NCBI GenBank assembly: GCA_039800165.1
Contig: JBDLRH010000176.1
Span: 1 to 48,402, forward strand
Reading direction: 5' to 3'
Length of the DNA: 48,402 bases
Origin: JBDLRH01 sp039800165
GTDB lineage: Bacteria; Pseudomonadota; Gammaproteobacteria; Burkholderiales; Burkholderiaceae_C
Shown here: positions 23,766 to 31,782 of the stretch, piece by piece
Layout: every line of letters starts with the position of its first letter
How positions within the stretch are numbered: the stretch's first letter is position 1
Position numbers and translations under genes: made by a program
The notes under the pieces: model-generated
What the model saw: only the letters and a program-made list of their open reading frames with translations
What the model was told of the DNA's origin: nothing
Database searches by the model: none

Positions 23766-26090
23766 TCAGGTGCGGGGCTGCAGCGGCAGGCTGCGGCGAC
23801 GGCGGCCGTCCAGCGCAAACAGCGCATTGGCCACCGCCGGCGCCACCGGCGGCACCATCGGCTCGCCCACGCCCTGCGGTGGCGCGGTGCTGGGCACGAT
23901 GTGCGTCTGCACCTGCGGCATCTGCGACAGGCGCAGGGCCGGCACGTCGTTGAAGTTGCCCTGCCGGATGCGGCCGCCCTCGATGTCGATGCTGCCATAC
24001 AGCGCGGCCGACAGCGCCAGCGCCACCGAACCCTCGGCCTGCTGCTCGATCAAGAGCGGATGCACCGGCAACCCGCAGTCGATGGCGCACACGATGCGGT
24101 GCACGCGGATCGCACCGTCTGCGCCCAGCGACACCTCGGCCACCTGCGCCACCACCGAGCCGAACGACTGGTGCAGCGCGATGCCGCGCGCCACCCGCGC
24201 ACCATCAGGCTCATCCGGCAGGGGCTGACCCCACCCGGCCTCGCTTGCCGCCCGCTCCAGCACCCGACGGTGCTGCGGCCGATCGCGCAGCAGGCCCAGG
24301 CGATAAGCCAGCGGATCGGCGCCGGCCGCATGGGCGCATTCGTCGATGAAGCTCTCGGTGAAGAACGCCTGGTGCGAATGCCCGACGCTGCGCCAGTAGC
24401 CCACCGGCACCGGCAGGTCCACCGTCACATGGCCCACCCGCACCGCCGGGAACCGGTAGGGCTGGTCGAACGCGCCCTCGGCAGTGGTCTTGTCGGGGCC
24501 GCCACCGGGCAGGCCTGCGGTGCGCCGCAAAAAGCCCGGCGTGATCGCTTGCGAGGCCGAGACATGGTCCCAGGCCGCGATGGCGCCGCTCGCATCCAGC
24601 CCCGCGTGCAGCCGCGCCGCGCAGGCCGGGCGGTAGAAGTCGTGCCGCACATCGTCTTCGCGGCTCCAGATCAGCTGCACCGCCTTGCCGGGAAACTGTC
24701 GCGCCACCTGCGCGGCCTGCGCCACGAAGTCCACCTCGAGGCGGCGGCCAAAGCCGCAGCCCAGGTAGGTCATCGCGATGTCCACCCGCTCGGCATCCAG
24801 CCCCAACGCCCGCGCCGCCGCCCGCCGCGCAAAGCCCGGCACCTGGGTCGAGGCCCACACGGTGGCGCGGTCGCCCAGGAATTCGACGGTGCAGGTCATC
24901 GGCTCCATCGTGGTGTGGGCGAGGTACGGCACGCTGTACTCGGCCTGCAGCTGGCGCGCCGAGGACTGCAGGGCCTGCTGCACATCGCCGTGCGACCAGT
25001 AACCAAAACCGCGCTCGCTGCGCGCGGTGCGCATCAGCTGCTCGGCGATCTGCACGCTGGAGGCGCCCGCCGCCGGGCCCTCGTCGAACTGCGGCTTCAG
25101 GGCCTCCAGCGCCCGCCGCGCTCGCCACCAGCCATCGGCCACCACCGCCACACCGCCGCTGCTGCCGTGCGCGGGCTCGACCGTGACCACCCCCGCCACG
25201 CCGGGCATGGCCTTGGCCGCCGCCACCGAGGCCGCGTCCAGCGCGCGCACCGAGCCGCCGCGCACCGGCGACAGGCGCACCGCCGCAAACAGCATGCCGG
25301 GGCGGCGCACGTCGCCCGCGAACATCGCGCTGCCTCGCACCTTGGCAGGCGTATCAACGCGCGGCACGCGCTGCCCGATCAGGCGGAACTGCGCCGGTGA
25401 CTTGAGGGTGTAGCTGGCCGCAGGTTCGGTGTCGGCGCCGAGCAGCCGCACCGCGTCGGCCAGCGGCATGGCCTGGCCACCGGCGGCGCTGAAGCGGCCT
25501 TCGGACAGCGTGACCTGCGACAGCGTCACCGACCAGTGCCGCGCCACTGCCTGCACCAGCGTGGCGCGCGTGGCGGCCGCCGCTTCACGCATCGGCTGCC
25601 ACAGGTCCTTCAGGCTGGTGGAGCCGCCGGTCATCATGAAGCCGAGCTCGCGCGCCAGGTGGTGCGCCGCCCAGCGCACGCTGCGCGCGAGCAGGCCATC
25701 GTCGTCGGGCCGGAAAGGAACGCCCTCGGCCACCGCGGCGATGTTGCCGTACAGGCGATCCACCGGCGCATACTCAAAGCGCATCGCGGCCCAGCTGCAG
25801 TCCAGCTCTTCGGCCACCAGCATCATCAGGCCGGTCAGCACGCCCTGCCCCATCTCCGAGCGGGCGATCACCGCAGTCACCGTTCCATCGACCGACAGCT
25901 TGATCCAGCCGTTGAGCGCCAGCTGACCCGCCTGCAGCGGCAACCGGCCCGAGCGCAGTTGCTGTCGCGCCGGGCTGGCGCAGCCCGCAAGCCAGCCGCC
26001 ACCAGCCAGCGCGCCTGCGATCAGCAGCGTGCGACGCGACACGGTGGCGTCAGCAGGCACAGCGGGCGAGGATGCAGGTTCGTGCGGCAT
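23766..26090 (-). CDS. Xanthine dehydrogenase-family molybdopterin-binding subunit, IorB-like, Tat-exported
   Basis: The 774-residue product resembles the single-chain molybdopterin subunit of isoquinoline 1-oxidoreductase-type hydroxylases. The N-terminus has a twin-arginine signal (SRRTLLIAGALAGGGWLAGC), whose LAGC could also be a lipobox. MPT-binding and active-site segments are visible: ARSEMGQGVLTGLMMLVAEE, VDTPAKVRGSAMFAGDV, TTMEPMTCTVE, YLGCGFGRRLEVDF, GYWRSVGHSHQAFFTESFIDE and the C-terminal QGVGEPMVPPVAPAVANAL with the catalytic Glu of GxGEP. No 2Fe-2S partner (IorA-like), cytochrome or MoCD chaperone gene is adjacent, so partner and substrate are unknown. The ATG at 26090 is favoured over 26138 because the likely promoter lies between them. 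Confidence 0.85.
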   Translation of the reverse strand: MPHEPASSPAVPADATVSRRTLLIAGALAGGGWLAGCASPARQQLRSGRLPLQAGQLALNGWIKLSVDGTVTAVIARSEMGQGVLTGLMMLVAEELDCSWAAMRFEYAPVDRLYGNIAAVAEGVPFRPDDDGLLARSVRWAAHHLARELGFMMTGGSTSLKDLWQPMREAAAATRATLVQAVARHWSVTLSQVTLSEGRFSAAGGQAMPLADAVRLLGADTEPAASYTLKSPAQFRLIGQRVPRVDTPAKVRGSAMFAGDVRRPGMLFAAVRLSPVRGGSVRALDAASVAAAKAMPGVAGVVTVEPAHGSSGGVAVVADGWWRARRALEALKPQFDEGPAAGASSVQIAEQLMRTARSERGFGYWSHGDVQQALQSSARQLQAEYSVPYLAHTTMEPMTCTVEFLGDRATVWASTQVPGFARRAAARALGLDAERVDIAMTYLGCGFGRRLEVDFVAQAAQVARQFPGKAVQLIWSREDDVRHDFYRPACAARLHAGLDASGAIAAWDHVSASQAITPGFLRRTAGLPGGGPDKTTAEGAFDQPYRFPAVRVGHVTVDLPVPVGYWRSVGHSHQAFFTESFIDECAHAAGADPLAYRLGLLRDRPQHRRVLERAASEAGWGQPLPDEPDGARVARGIALHQSFGSVVAQVAEVSLGADGAIRVHRIVCAIDCGLPVHPLLIEQQAEGSVALALSAALYGSIDIEGGRIRQGNFNDVPALRLSQMPQVQTHIVPSTAPPQGVGEPMVPPVAPAVANALFALDGRRRRSLPLQPRT

Positions 26091-26120
26091 GGGCTGGGTG
26101 CGGAAGAACGGGCGGGCGCG

Positions 26121-26129
26121 AGTATCGCA
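26121..26129 (-). promoter_or_regulatory. Extended -10 promoter for the molybdopterin subunit gene
   Basis: TGCGATACT on the minus strand matches an extended -10 (TGnTANNNT-like, with G for the first T). Transcription would begin near 26114, downstream of the in-frame ATG at 26138, supporting the start at 26090. Confidence 0.4.
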
Positions 26130-26145
26130 GCGATGCAATGCAGCG

Positions 26146-27354
26146 TCAGCCGCCCTGCGCCAAGGCCCACTGCGCGTGATCTGCCACCACCGCGTCGGCA
26201 GCTTGCACCATTAGTGCAAGACGCTCGCGCAAGGCGGCGCGTTCGTTGCCGGACAGTCGCTCGCTGGCTAGCGCATTGCCTGCGGCCACACACAGGTTGC
26301 GCTGCCAGCGCGCATGGCCGATGCGCCGGATGGCCGAGCCTTCGGTGCGCTGCAGGAACTCGGCCTCGCTCCAGGCCAGCAGCCGGGCGATCGTGCTGCC
26401 GGCCAGGCCCTCGCGTTCGTCAAAGTCGGGCAGCGGGCTGCGCTGCGCGAACTTGTTCCACGGGCAGGCCAGCTGGCAGTCATCGCAGCCGTAGATGCGG
26501 TTGCCCATGGCGCGGCGCAGTTCGATCGGGATCGCGCCGTCGTGCTCGATCGTCAGGTAGGAGATGCAGCGCCGCGCGTCCAGCCGATGGGGCGCGACGA
26601 TGGCCTGTGTGGGGCAGGCGTCGATGCAGGCGGTGCAGCTGCCGCAATGCGACTGCACCGGCGCGTCGGTCGGAGCGTCCGGCGGCGCGGGGTCGATCAC
26701 CGCGTTGAGGTAGATCTCGCCCAGGAAGAACATCGAGCCGGCTTCGCGCGAAAGCACCAGCGTGTGCTTGCCGCGCCAGCCGATGCCGCTGCGCACTGCC
26801 AGCTCGGCCTCCAGCACCGGGGCAGAGTCGGTGAAGGCACGCGCCGTGACATCGGGCGCGGCCTGCGTGATGCGTTCGCAGAGCTGGGCCAGGCGCTGGC
26901 GCAGCACGCGGTGGTAGTCGCGGCCGCGCGCGTACAGCGACACGGTGGCCTGCGCGGGCTGCTGCAAGCGCTGCCATTCGCGCGCGACCCAGTCGGGCGG
27001 CGTGTTGTCGCCGGCAGGTGCAGCATCCGCTGCACGCGGCAGGTAGTCCATGCGCGCGGTGATGACGCTCAGCGTGCCAGGCACCAGCTCGGCAGGCCGG
27101 GCACGCTTGAGGCCGTGGCGCGCCATGTAGTCCATGCCGCCATGAAAGCCGGCCTCCAGCCAGGCCAGCAAGCCGGGTTCTGCCGACGACAGGTCGACCG
27201 GCGCGATGCCGATTTGGGAGAATCCGAGCTCAAGGCCCCAGGCGCGGATGCGTTGCGCATCCAGCGGGGCCGAAGCCTGGACACCGTTGGCCTTCTGGCT
27301 ATCCATCTGGCGATCCACCTCGCGACCCATTCCGTGACCGACACCGTCCCGCAT
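26146..27354 (-). CDS. queG: Epoxyqueuosine reductase
   Basis: QueG reduces epoxyqueuosine to queuosine in tRNA using cobalamin and two 4Fe-4S clusters. The 402-residue protein has the cobalamin-binding N-terminal domain (WGLELGFSQIGIAPVDLS, TDSAPVLEAELAVRSGIGWRGKHT). The ferredoxin domain contains CGSCTACIDACPTQAI and CDDCQLACPWNKFA. A C-terminal HEAT-like helical part follows. The ATG at 27354 comes 6 bases after TACAAT. A second ATG at 27306 (MDSQKANGV) has a GAGG upstream and matches the family length better. It is divergent from tsaE, a common Burkholderiales arrangement, and the two 5' ends overlap if the longer start is used. Confidence 0.95.
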   Translation of the reverse strand: MRDGVGHGMGREVDRQMDSQKANGVQASAPLDAQRIRAWGLELGFSQIGIAPVDLSSAEPGLLAWLEAGFHGGMDYMARHGLKRARPAELVPGTLSVITARMDYLPRAADAAPAGDNTPPDWVAREWQRLQQPAQATVSLYARGRDYHRVLRQRLAQLCERITQAAPDVTARAFTDSAPVLEAELAVRSGIGWRGKHTLVLSREAGSMFFLGEIYLNAVIDPAPPDAPTDAPVQSHCGSCTACIDACPTQAIVAPHRLDARRCISYLTIEHDGAIPIELRRAMGNRIYGCDDCQLACPWNKFAQRSPLPDFDEREGLAGSTIARLLAWSEAEFLQRTEGSAIRRIGHARWQRNLCVAAGNALASERLSGNERAALRERLALMVQAADAVVADHAQWALAQGG

Positions 27355-27879
27355 TCAGCCATTGTAGGAAGCGACCCGCGCCCGGCGCTGACGCTGCTGT
27401 GGCGCAGCGAGGCCGACACCGAGGCCTGTGCGCAGCGGCTCGCGCAGCAGATGGCACAGACGCCTGCGCTGCGCGATGCGGTGATTGCGCTTGAAGGCGA
27501 GCTGGGCGCCGGCAAGACCACCTTTGTGCGCCACCTGTTGCGCGCGCTGGGGGTGCAGGGCCGCATCAAGAGCCCGACCTACGCAGTGGTCGAACCGCAC
27601 GAGACGCAGCTTGGGGGCCAGCGCCTGTCGATCTGGCACTTCGACTGCTACCGCTTCAACGACGCCCGCGAATTCGACGACGCCGGCTTTCGTGACCTGT
27701 TCGCCAGCCCCGGCCTCAAGCTGGTCGAGTGGCCCGACAAGGCCCAAGGCGCATTGCCCACGCCCGACCTGCAGATGTCGCTGTTTGTCGATGCCGAAGA
27801 GCGACGGCATGTAACCCTGCGCAGCGCCACGCCGCGGGGTGAGGCGCTGCTGCGCAACCTGAGCGCTGCCACGCCATGA
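27334..27879 (+). CDS. tsaE: tRNA threonylcarbamoyladenosine biosynthesis ATPase TsaE
   Basis: TsaE works with TsaB and TsaD to make t6A37 in ANN-decoding tRNAs. The core (about residues 50-165) has Walker A ALEGELGAGKTTF, the switch IKSPTYAVVEPHE, HFDCYRFNDAREFDDAGF and LKLVEWPDKA, all family hallmarks. The 181-residue length assumes the GTG at 27334, the last good start before the core. That places the first 21 bases inside the queG frame (if queG starts at 27354). No Shine-Dalgarno site is evident, so the start is uncertain. The stop overlaps amiC as ATGA. Confidence 0.93.
   Translation: MTDTVPHSAIVGSDPRPALTLLWRSEADTEACAQRLAQQMAQTPALRDAVIALEGELGAGKTTFVRHLLRALGVQGRIKSPTYAVVEPHETQLGGQRLSIWHFDCYRFNDAREFDDAGFRDLFASPGLKLVEWPDKAQGALPTPDLQMSLFVDAEERRHVTLRSATPRGEALLRNLSAATP
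27361..27366 (-). promoter_or_regulatory. -10 box for queG (TACAAT)
   Basis: TACAAT on the minus strand ends 6 bases before the ATG at 27354. Confidence 0.45.
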
Positions 27880-29297
27880 AGCCGCACACGCCTGCCTTCA
27901 TCGCCAGCGCGCGGCCCCTGCCATCGCGGCGCCGGCTGCTGCAAGGCGGCGCGCTGGTGTTGTTGCTCACCCGGGCGCAGATCGCGCTGGGCGCAACCAT
28001 CCTCGGCGTGCGGCTGTGGCCGGCGGCGGCCTACACCCGCGTCACCATCGAATCGGATGCGGCGCTGCAGGGCCAGCCGCAGTTCGTGCCCAACCCGCCG
28101 CGGCTGGCGGTGGACATCGCAGGCGTTGAGCTCAACCCCGCGCTGCGCGAGCTGGTGGCCCAGCTGCGCGCCGACGACCCGTTCATCAGCGGCATCCGCG
28201 TCGGGCAGAACGCGCCGGGCGTGGTGCGGCTGGTGTTCGACCTCAAGCAGGCGGTGCAGCCGCAGGTGTTCTCGTTGCCGCCGGTGGCGGCCTACCGCCA
28301 CCGGCTGGTGTTCGACCTGTTCCCGCTGCAGCCGGTCGATCCGCTGGAGGCATTGATCGCCGAGCTCAGCCGCGACCGCGCCACCGGCTCTCGCCCCGCG
28401 CCTGCCCAGGCCGATCCGCTGGGCGAGTGGATTGCGAAGCATCAGGCGGCCCCTGCACCCGGCGTACCCGGCGCCCCCGCCGGCCCGCCCGCCGTTGCGT
28501 CCAGTGCCTCCCCTGCCGCCCCGGCCTCCCCTGCCTTGCCAAGCCCCGGCACAGCGGCGGGCGCGACCACCCAGCGCCTGATCGTGATCGCACTTGACCC
28601 CGGCCACGGCGGCGAGGACCCGGGCGCCATCGGGCCGGGCGGCACGCGCGAGAAGGATGTGGTGCTGCAGGTCGCCCTGAGGCTGCGTGAGCGGCTGAAT
28701 GCGCAGACGGTCAACGGCAACCCGGTGCGTGTGTTCCTGACCCGCGATGCCGACTACTTCGTGCCCCTGCATGTGCGGGTGCAGCGCGCGCGCCGGGTGC
28801 AGGCCGACCTGTTCGTGAGCATCCACGCCGATGCCTTCTTCACGCCCACCGCGCGCGGCGCCAGCGTGTACGCGCTCAGCGAGTCGGGCGCATCGAGCAC
28901 GGCCGCGCGCTGGATGGCCAACCGCGAGAACCAGGCCGACGTCGTGGGCGGGCTGAACATCCGCGCGCAGGACGCGCAGGTGCAGCGCGCGCTGCTGGAC
29001 ATGAGCACCGCCGCGCAGATCAAGGACAGCCTGAAGCTCGGCAGCGCGATGCTCGGCGAGATTGCCGGCGTGGGGCGGCTGCACAAGCGCGCGGTCGAGC
29101 AGGCCGGCTTCGCGGTGCTCAAGGCGCCCGACATTCCCTCGGTGCTGGTCGAAACCGCCTTCATCAGCCACCCGGAAGAAGAGGCGCTGCTGCGCACCGA
29201 CACCTACCAGGACGCGCTGGCCGCTGCACTTACGCGCGGAATTCTGAGATACTTCGCCGCGAACCCGCCTCTGGCGCGGGGTCGCAGCACCACCTAG
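27876..29297 (+). CDS. amiC: N-acetylmuramoyl-L-alanine amidase, AmiC-type
   Basis: This periplasmic amidase splits septal peptidoglycan during daughter-cell separation. The 473-residue precursor has a Tat signal (PSRRRLLQGGALVLLL). An AMIN domain follows at about 45-160 (RLWPAAAYTRVTIESD, LVFDLFPL). A Pro/Ala-rich linker spans about 190-232. The zinc Amidase_3 domain has His244 in DPGHGGEDPG, Glu259 in GTREKDV, FVSIHADAF and the catalytic Glu in SVLVETAFISH. AMIN plus Tat export matches E. coli AmiA/AmiC. It is coupled to tsaE by ATGA; in many proteobacteria the order is tsaE-amiC-mutL-miaA, interrupted here. Confidence 0.95.
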   Translation: MKPHTPAFIASARPLPSRRRLLQGGALVLLLTRAQIALGATILGVRLWPAAAYTRVTIESDAALQGQPQFVPNPPRLAVDIAGVELNPALRELVAQLRADDPFISGIRVGQNAPGVVRLVFDLKQAVQPQVFSLPPVAAYRHRLVFDLFPLQPVDPLEALIAELSRDRATGSRPAPAQADPLGEWIAKHQAAPAPGVPGAPAGPPAVASSASPAAPASPALPSPGTAAGATTQRLIVIALDPGHGGEDPGAIGPGGTREKDVVLQVALRLRERLNAQTVNGNPVRVFLTRDADYFVPLHVRVQRARRVQADLFVSIHADAFFTPTARGASVYALSESGASSTAARWMANRENQADVVGGLNIRAQDAQVQRALLDMSTAAQIKDSLKLGSAMLGEIAGVGRLHKRAVEQAGFAVLKAPDIPSVLVETAFISHPEEEALLRTDTYQDALAAALTRGILRYFAANPPLARGRSTT

Positions 29298-29312
29298 CCC
29301 CCCGCCGACCCC

Positions 29313-29741
29313 GTGTCTTCCAGCCCCCCGACTGAACATGCCTCCGCACCCGGAGCCAGCGGCGCCTTGCGTGCCCTGGTGGTGGAAGACAACCCGATCA
29401 ACCTGAAGGTGATCAGCGCGCTGCTCAAACGCATGGGTTTCGAGGTCAGCGCAGCCGAAGACGGGCAGATCGGCGCCGACAAGTTCAGGGCCGGCCCGCC
29501 GCCCGATGTGGTGCTGATGGACCTGCAGATGCCCAACATGGACGGCTACCAGTCCACGCTGCTGATGCGCGCGTGGGAGCAAGAGCAGGGCCTGCCGCAC
29601 ACGCCGATCATCGCGGTGACCGCCAACGCCTTCGAGGAATTCCGGGTGCGCGCCTTCGAGGTGGGCATGGACGAGTTCCTGACCAAGCCGGTGATGCCCG
29701 ACGTGCTGGCCGCCGCGCTCGAGCGCTTCGTCAAGCGCTGA
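29313..29741 (+). CDS. Single-domain response regulator (orphan receiver)
   Basis: The 142-residue protein is a disordered Ser/Pro-rich leader (about 1-18) plus one receiver domain. Acidic pocket Glu25-Asp26 (VVEDNPINL), phosphoacceptor Asp70 (VLMDLQMPNMDG), Thr103 (AVTANAF) and Lys125 (FLTKPVMP) are all in place, so it should be phosphorylatable. The VEDNPINL and MPNMDG wording is that of receivers in hybrid kinases and phosphorelays rather than CheY. There is no output domain and no kinase nearby. The start is a GTG at 29313, 15 bases after amiC, so it is probably co-transcribed with tsaE-amiC. Confidence 0.9.
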   Translation: MSSSPPTEHASAPGASGALRALVVEDNPINLKVISALLKRMGFEVSAAEDGQIGADKFRAGPPPDVVLMDLQMPNMDGYQSTLLMRAWEQEQGLPHTPIIAVTANAFEEFRVRAFEVGMDEFLTKPVMPDVLAAALERFVKR

Positions 29742-29796
29742 AGCCTGCCTTGCGGCGCGGGCCGCATCCAGCCGCGTCAAGCGGCCTCCAGCCGCA

Positions 29797-30300
29797 TCAA
29801 ACCGGGTAGATCAGCGAGTTCAGCACCATCTCGCTGTCGTACACGCAGGTGCGTGCGCGCAGCAGCAGCACGCCGCCCTGCTCGACCCACTGGTCGATGT
29901 AGCGGCCCACGTTGTAGACCTCGCTCGCATCGCCCGGCCGCGTGCGGAACACCGCATAGTGGGCCTGGGCATGCACCACGCCATTGTCTTCTGCGAGCAC
30001 CTGCGCCGGGCTGATGATGTGGCGCGTGTAGTACGGGCCATGGTAGATCGTCTGCGTGATGCCGTAGACGCGATCCTTCATCATGCCGCGGCTTTCCAGC
30101 GCGATGAGCGCCAGCGGCAGCCCGCGGTCGAAGTTCTCGCGCGCCTGCACCTTGTACTGCCCGTCTTCGGTGAAGAAGGCCGGCCAGTCGTCAAAGCGCC
30201 GCTCGTCCAGTGCCGCTGCATAGGCCGCGTTGCGGCGGTCGATCGCATGATGCACAAGCAGCGACGCCAGCTCGGGCGACACCCCGGATGCCGTCGTCAT
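29797..30300 (-). CDS. Aromatic ring-hydroxylating oxygenase small (beta) subunit, NagH-like
   Basis: The 167-residue protein belongs to the SnoaL-like/NTF2-fold beta subunits of Rieske oxygenases. Typical wording is LDERRFDDWPAFFTEDGQYKV, ARENFDRGLPLALI, GMMKDRVYGI, YYTRHIISPAQVLAED and YNVGRYIDQWVEQGGVLL. It supports hexamer assembly and has no cofactor. Resemblance is closest to the small subunit of salicylate 5-hydroxylase as I recall that family. Its ATG at 30298-30300 shares one base with the large-subunit stop (TGATG), giving tight translational coupling. Confidence 0.88.
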   Translation of the reverse strand: MTTASGVSPELASLLVHHAIDRRNAAYAAALDERRFDDWPAFFTEDGQYKVQARENFDRGLPLALIALESRGMMKDRVYGITQTIYHGPYYTRHIISPAQVLAEDNGVVHAQAHYAVFRTRPGDASEVYNVGRYIDQWVEQGGVLLLRARTCVYDSEMVLNSLIYPV

Positions 30301-31658
30301 CACACCGCCATCACTTTCTTCCAGTACGCATACATGCTGCGGATCAGCGTCTCGGTGACCATGTGTTCGGTCATCTCGGTGCCGGTGCCACCCAGCTCGC
30401 ACAGGGTGGCGCCGGTGTCCTTGCCGTCGCTCGTCCACTGACGGAAGCCGTCCTGGCTGAACTCGATCACCTCGCCGTCGTCGGCACTCACGAAGCCGGC
30501 CGGGCCGAACAGGTTGGCCTGGCGCAGGCGGCGCTGCGTCATCTCGGGCGTGTCGTCCTCAAAGCCGAAGTGCGTCCAGACGAAATCGAACTCGCCTTCG
30601 CCGCGCGGCACGATGTGGCGGGTGCTGAGTGAGTTCACCTGCTGCTGCAGGATGACGCTCGGAAACAGCGTGATCATCGTCACCGTGGGTGTGATGCTCT
30701 GGCCCGGCTGCGACGGGTCGGCAATCGTCCACCACGGCTCGGGCACCACGTCGAGCAGCCGCATGTCGTTGAGCGTCATGTTGGCCTTGAAGCTGGTCAC
30801 GCCCTCGGTGACGGCCTTGTTCTCGCCGCCATCGTTGCGGCGCGAGACCATCACCGCATGGCGGCCGTGCTCGTCCATCACCATGCGGCTTTTCTGGTCG
30901 GCACGCCACAGGCCGAAGGTGACGAACCAGGTGTGCAGCAGGCCCGGGTGGTACGGGTCCTTGATGTTCTCCATCATCAGCTTCCAGTTGCCCGGAATGC
31001 GCTGGCGGTTGTAGCCCAGCAGCTTGAGCTTGGCCGCACCTTCGGGACGCTGGAAGATGCGGTCGAGCCACGGCATCACGTTCGGGCCGAAGTACTGCTC
31101 GATCGGCTCGGCCTGCTCGCTGAAGGTGGCAAACACCAGGCCATGCAGCACGGCTACGCGCAGCTTGGTCAGGCCGTGCTGCGACAGGTCGAAATCGGCC
31201 GGCATGCCACCGTGGACTTGACCGTTCGCGCATTCGCCGTCCTTCACCCCGTCCTTGAACGGCAAGCCGGCCAGGTCGCCATTGAGCTTGTAGGTCCACT
31301 GGTGGTAGGGGCAGACGAAGCTGCGCGCGTTGCCCACCTGCCCGTCCATCGCCGACTGGCAAAAGCGCACGCCGCGGTGCGCGCAGCGGTTCTCGACCAC
31401 GCGGATGCCGTGGTCGATGCCGCGGTCCTTGGCCGCGATGCGGTCACGCACCATGATCACCTGCCGCGCGCCCACCCAGCTCAGCTTGTAGTCACCCACC
31501 TTCGGGATCTCGACCTCCAGGCCCACGTAGCACCAGTGCGGGCCGTAGAAGATGCGGTCGAGTTCGCGCTGGTGCAGCTGCGCGTCGGTGTAGGCCCAGA
31601 AGGGCACGCGGCTGGAACCCGTGGAGGGCCAGCGTGAAAGGGTCTGTGGTGCGTTCAT
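30300..31658 (-). CDS. Rieske aromatic ring-hydroxylating oxygenase large (alpha) subunit, NagG-like
   Basis: The 452-residue catalytic subunit has a Rieske 2Fe-2S centre with Cys92/His94 (CAHRGVRFC) and Cys116/His119 (CPYHQWTY). The mononuclear iron site has bridging Asp234, His237 and His242 in NIKDPYHPGLLH, with the third ligand probably in FGFEDD. Segments such as YNRQRIPGNWKLM, LHTWFVTFGLWRADQKS, SVILQQQVNSLSTRH and NLFGPAGFVSADDGEVIE closely recall NagG of salicylate 5-hydroxylase, so a salicylate- or benzoate-like substrate is likely but unproven. The reductase and ferredoxin needed for turnover are not adjacent, nor is a regulator. GGAG sits 8 bases before the ATG at 31658; an in-frame GTG lies two codons upstream. 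Confidence 0.9.
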   Translation of the reverse strand: MNAPQTLSRWPSTGSSRVPFWAYTDAQLHQRELDRIFYGPHWCYVGLEVEIPKVGDYKLSWVGARQVIMVRDRIAAKDRGIDHGIRVVENRCAHRGVRFCQSAMDGQVGNARSFVCPYHQWTYKLNGDLAGLPFKDGVKDGECANGQVHGGMPADFDLSQHGLTKLRVAVLHGLVFATFSEQAEPIEQYFGPNVMPWLDRIFQRPEGAAKLKLLGYNRQRIPGNWKLMMENIKDPYHPGLLHTWFVTFGLWRADQKSRMVMDEHGRHAVMVSRRNDGGENKAVTEGVTSFKANMTLNDMRLLDVVPEPWWTIADPSQPGQSITPTVTMITLFPSVILQQQVNSLSTRHIVPRGEGEFDFVWTHFGFEDDTPEMTQRRLRQANLFGPAGFVSADDGEVIEFSQDGFRQWTSDGKDTGATLCELGGTGTEMTEHMVTETLIRSMYAYWKKVMAV

Positions 31659-31683
31659 GAACACATCTCCTGCGGCTCGGGCA

Positions 31684-31698
31684 TGACGTCACATTGTC
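31684..31698 (-). promoter_or_regulatory. Putative promoter/operator upstream of the Rieske genes
   Basis: GACAAT on the minus strand (31693-31698) could be a -10. Just downstream, over the expected start site, is the perfect 8-base palindrome TGACGTCA (31684-31691). It could be an operator, but eight bases is short. Confidence 0.3.
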
Positions 31699-31736
31699 CA
31701 CGCCGATGACCCGGGGCGCGACTCCAGGGCTCCACC

Positions 31737-31763
31737 GGCTCGATCGGCTCGATCGGCTCGATC
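31737..31763. repeat. Three tandem 9-base repeats upstream of the Rieske operon
   Basis: The unit ggctcgatc occurs three times in direct succession, followed by a related gatccatcgg. The array lies between the dedA 3' end and the Rieske promoter region. Purpose unknown. Confidence 0.85.
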
Positions 31764-31782
31764 CGATCCATCGGTTGGCGGC

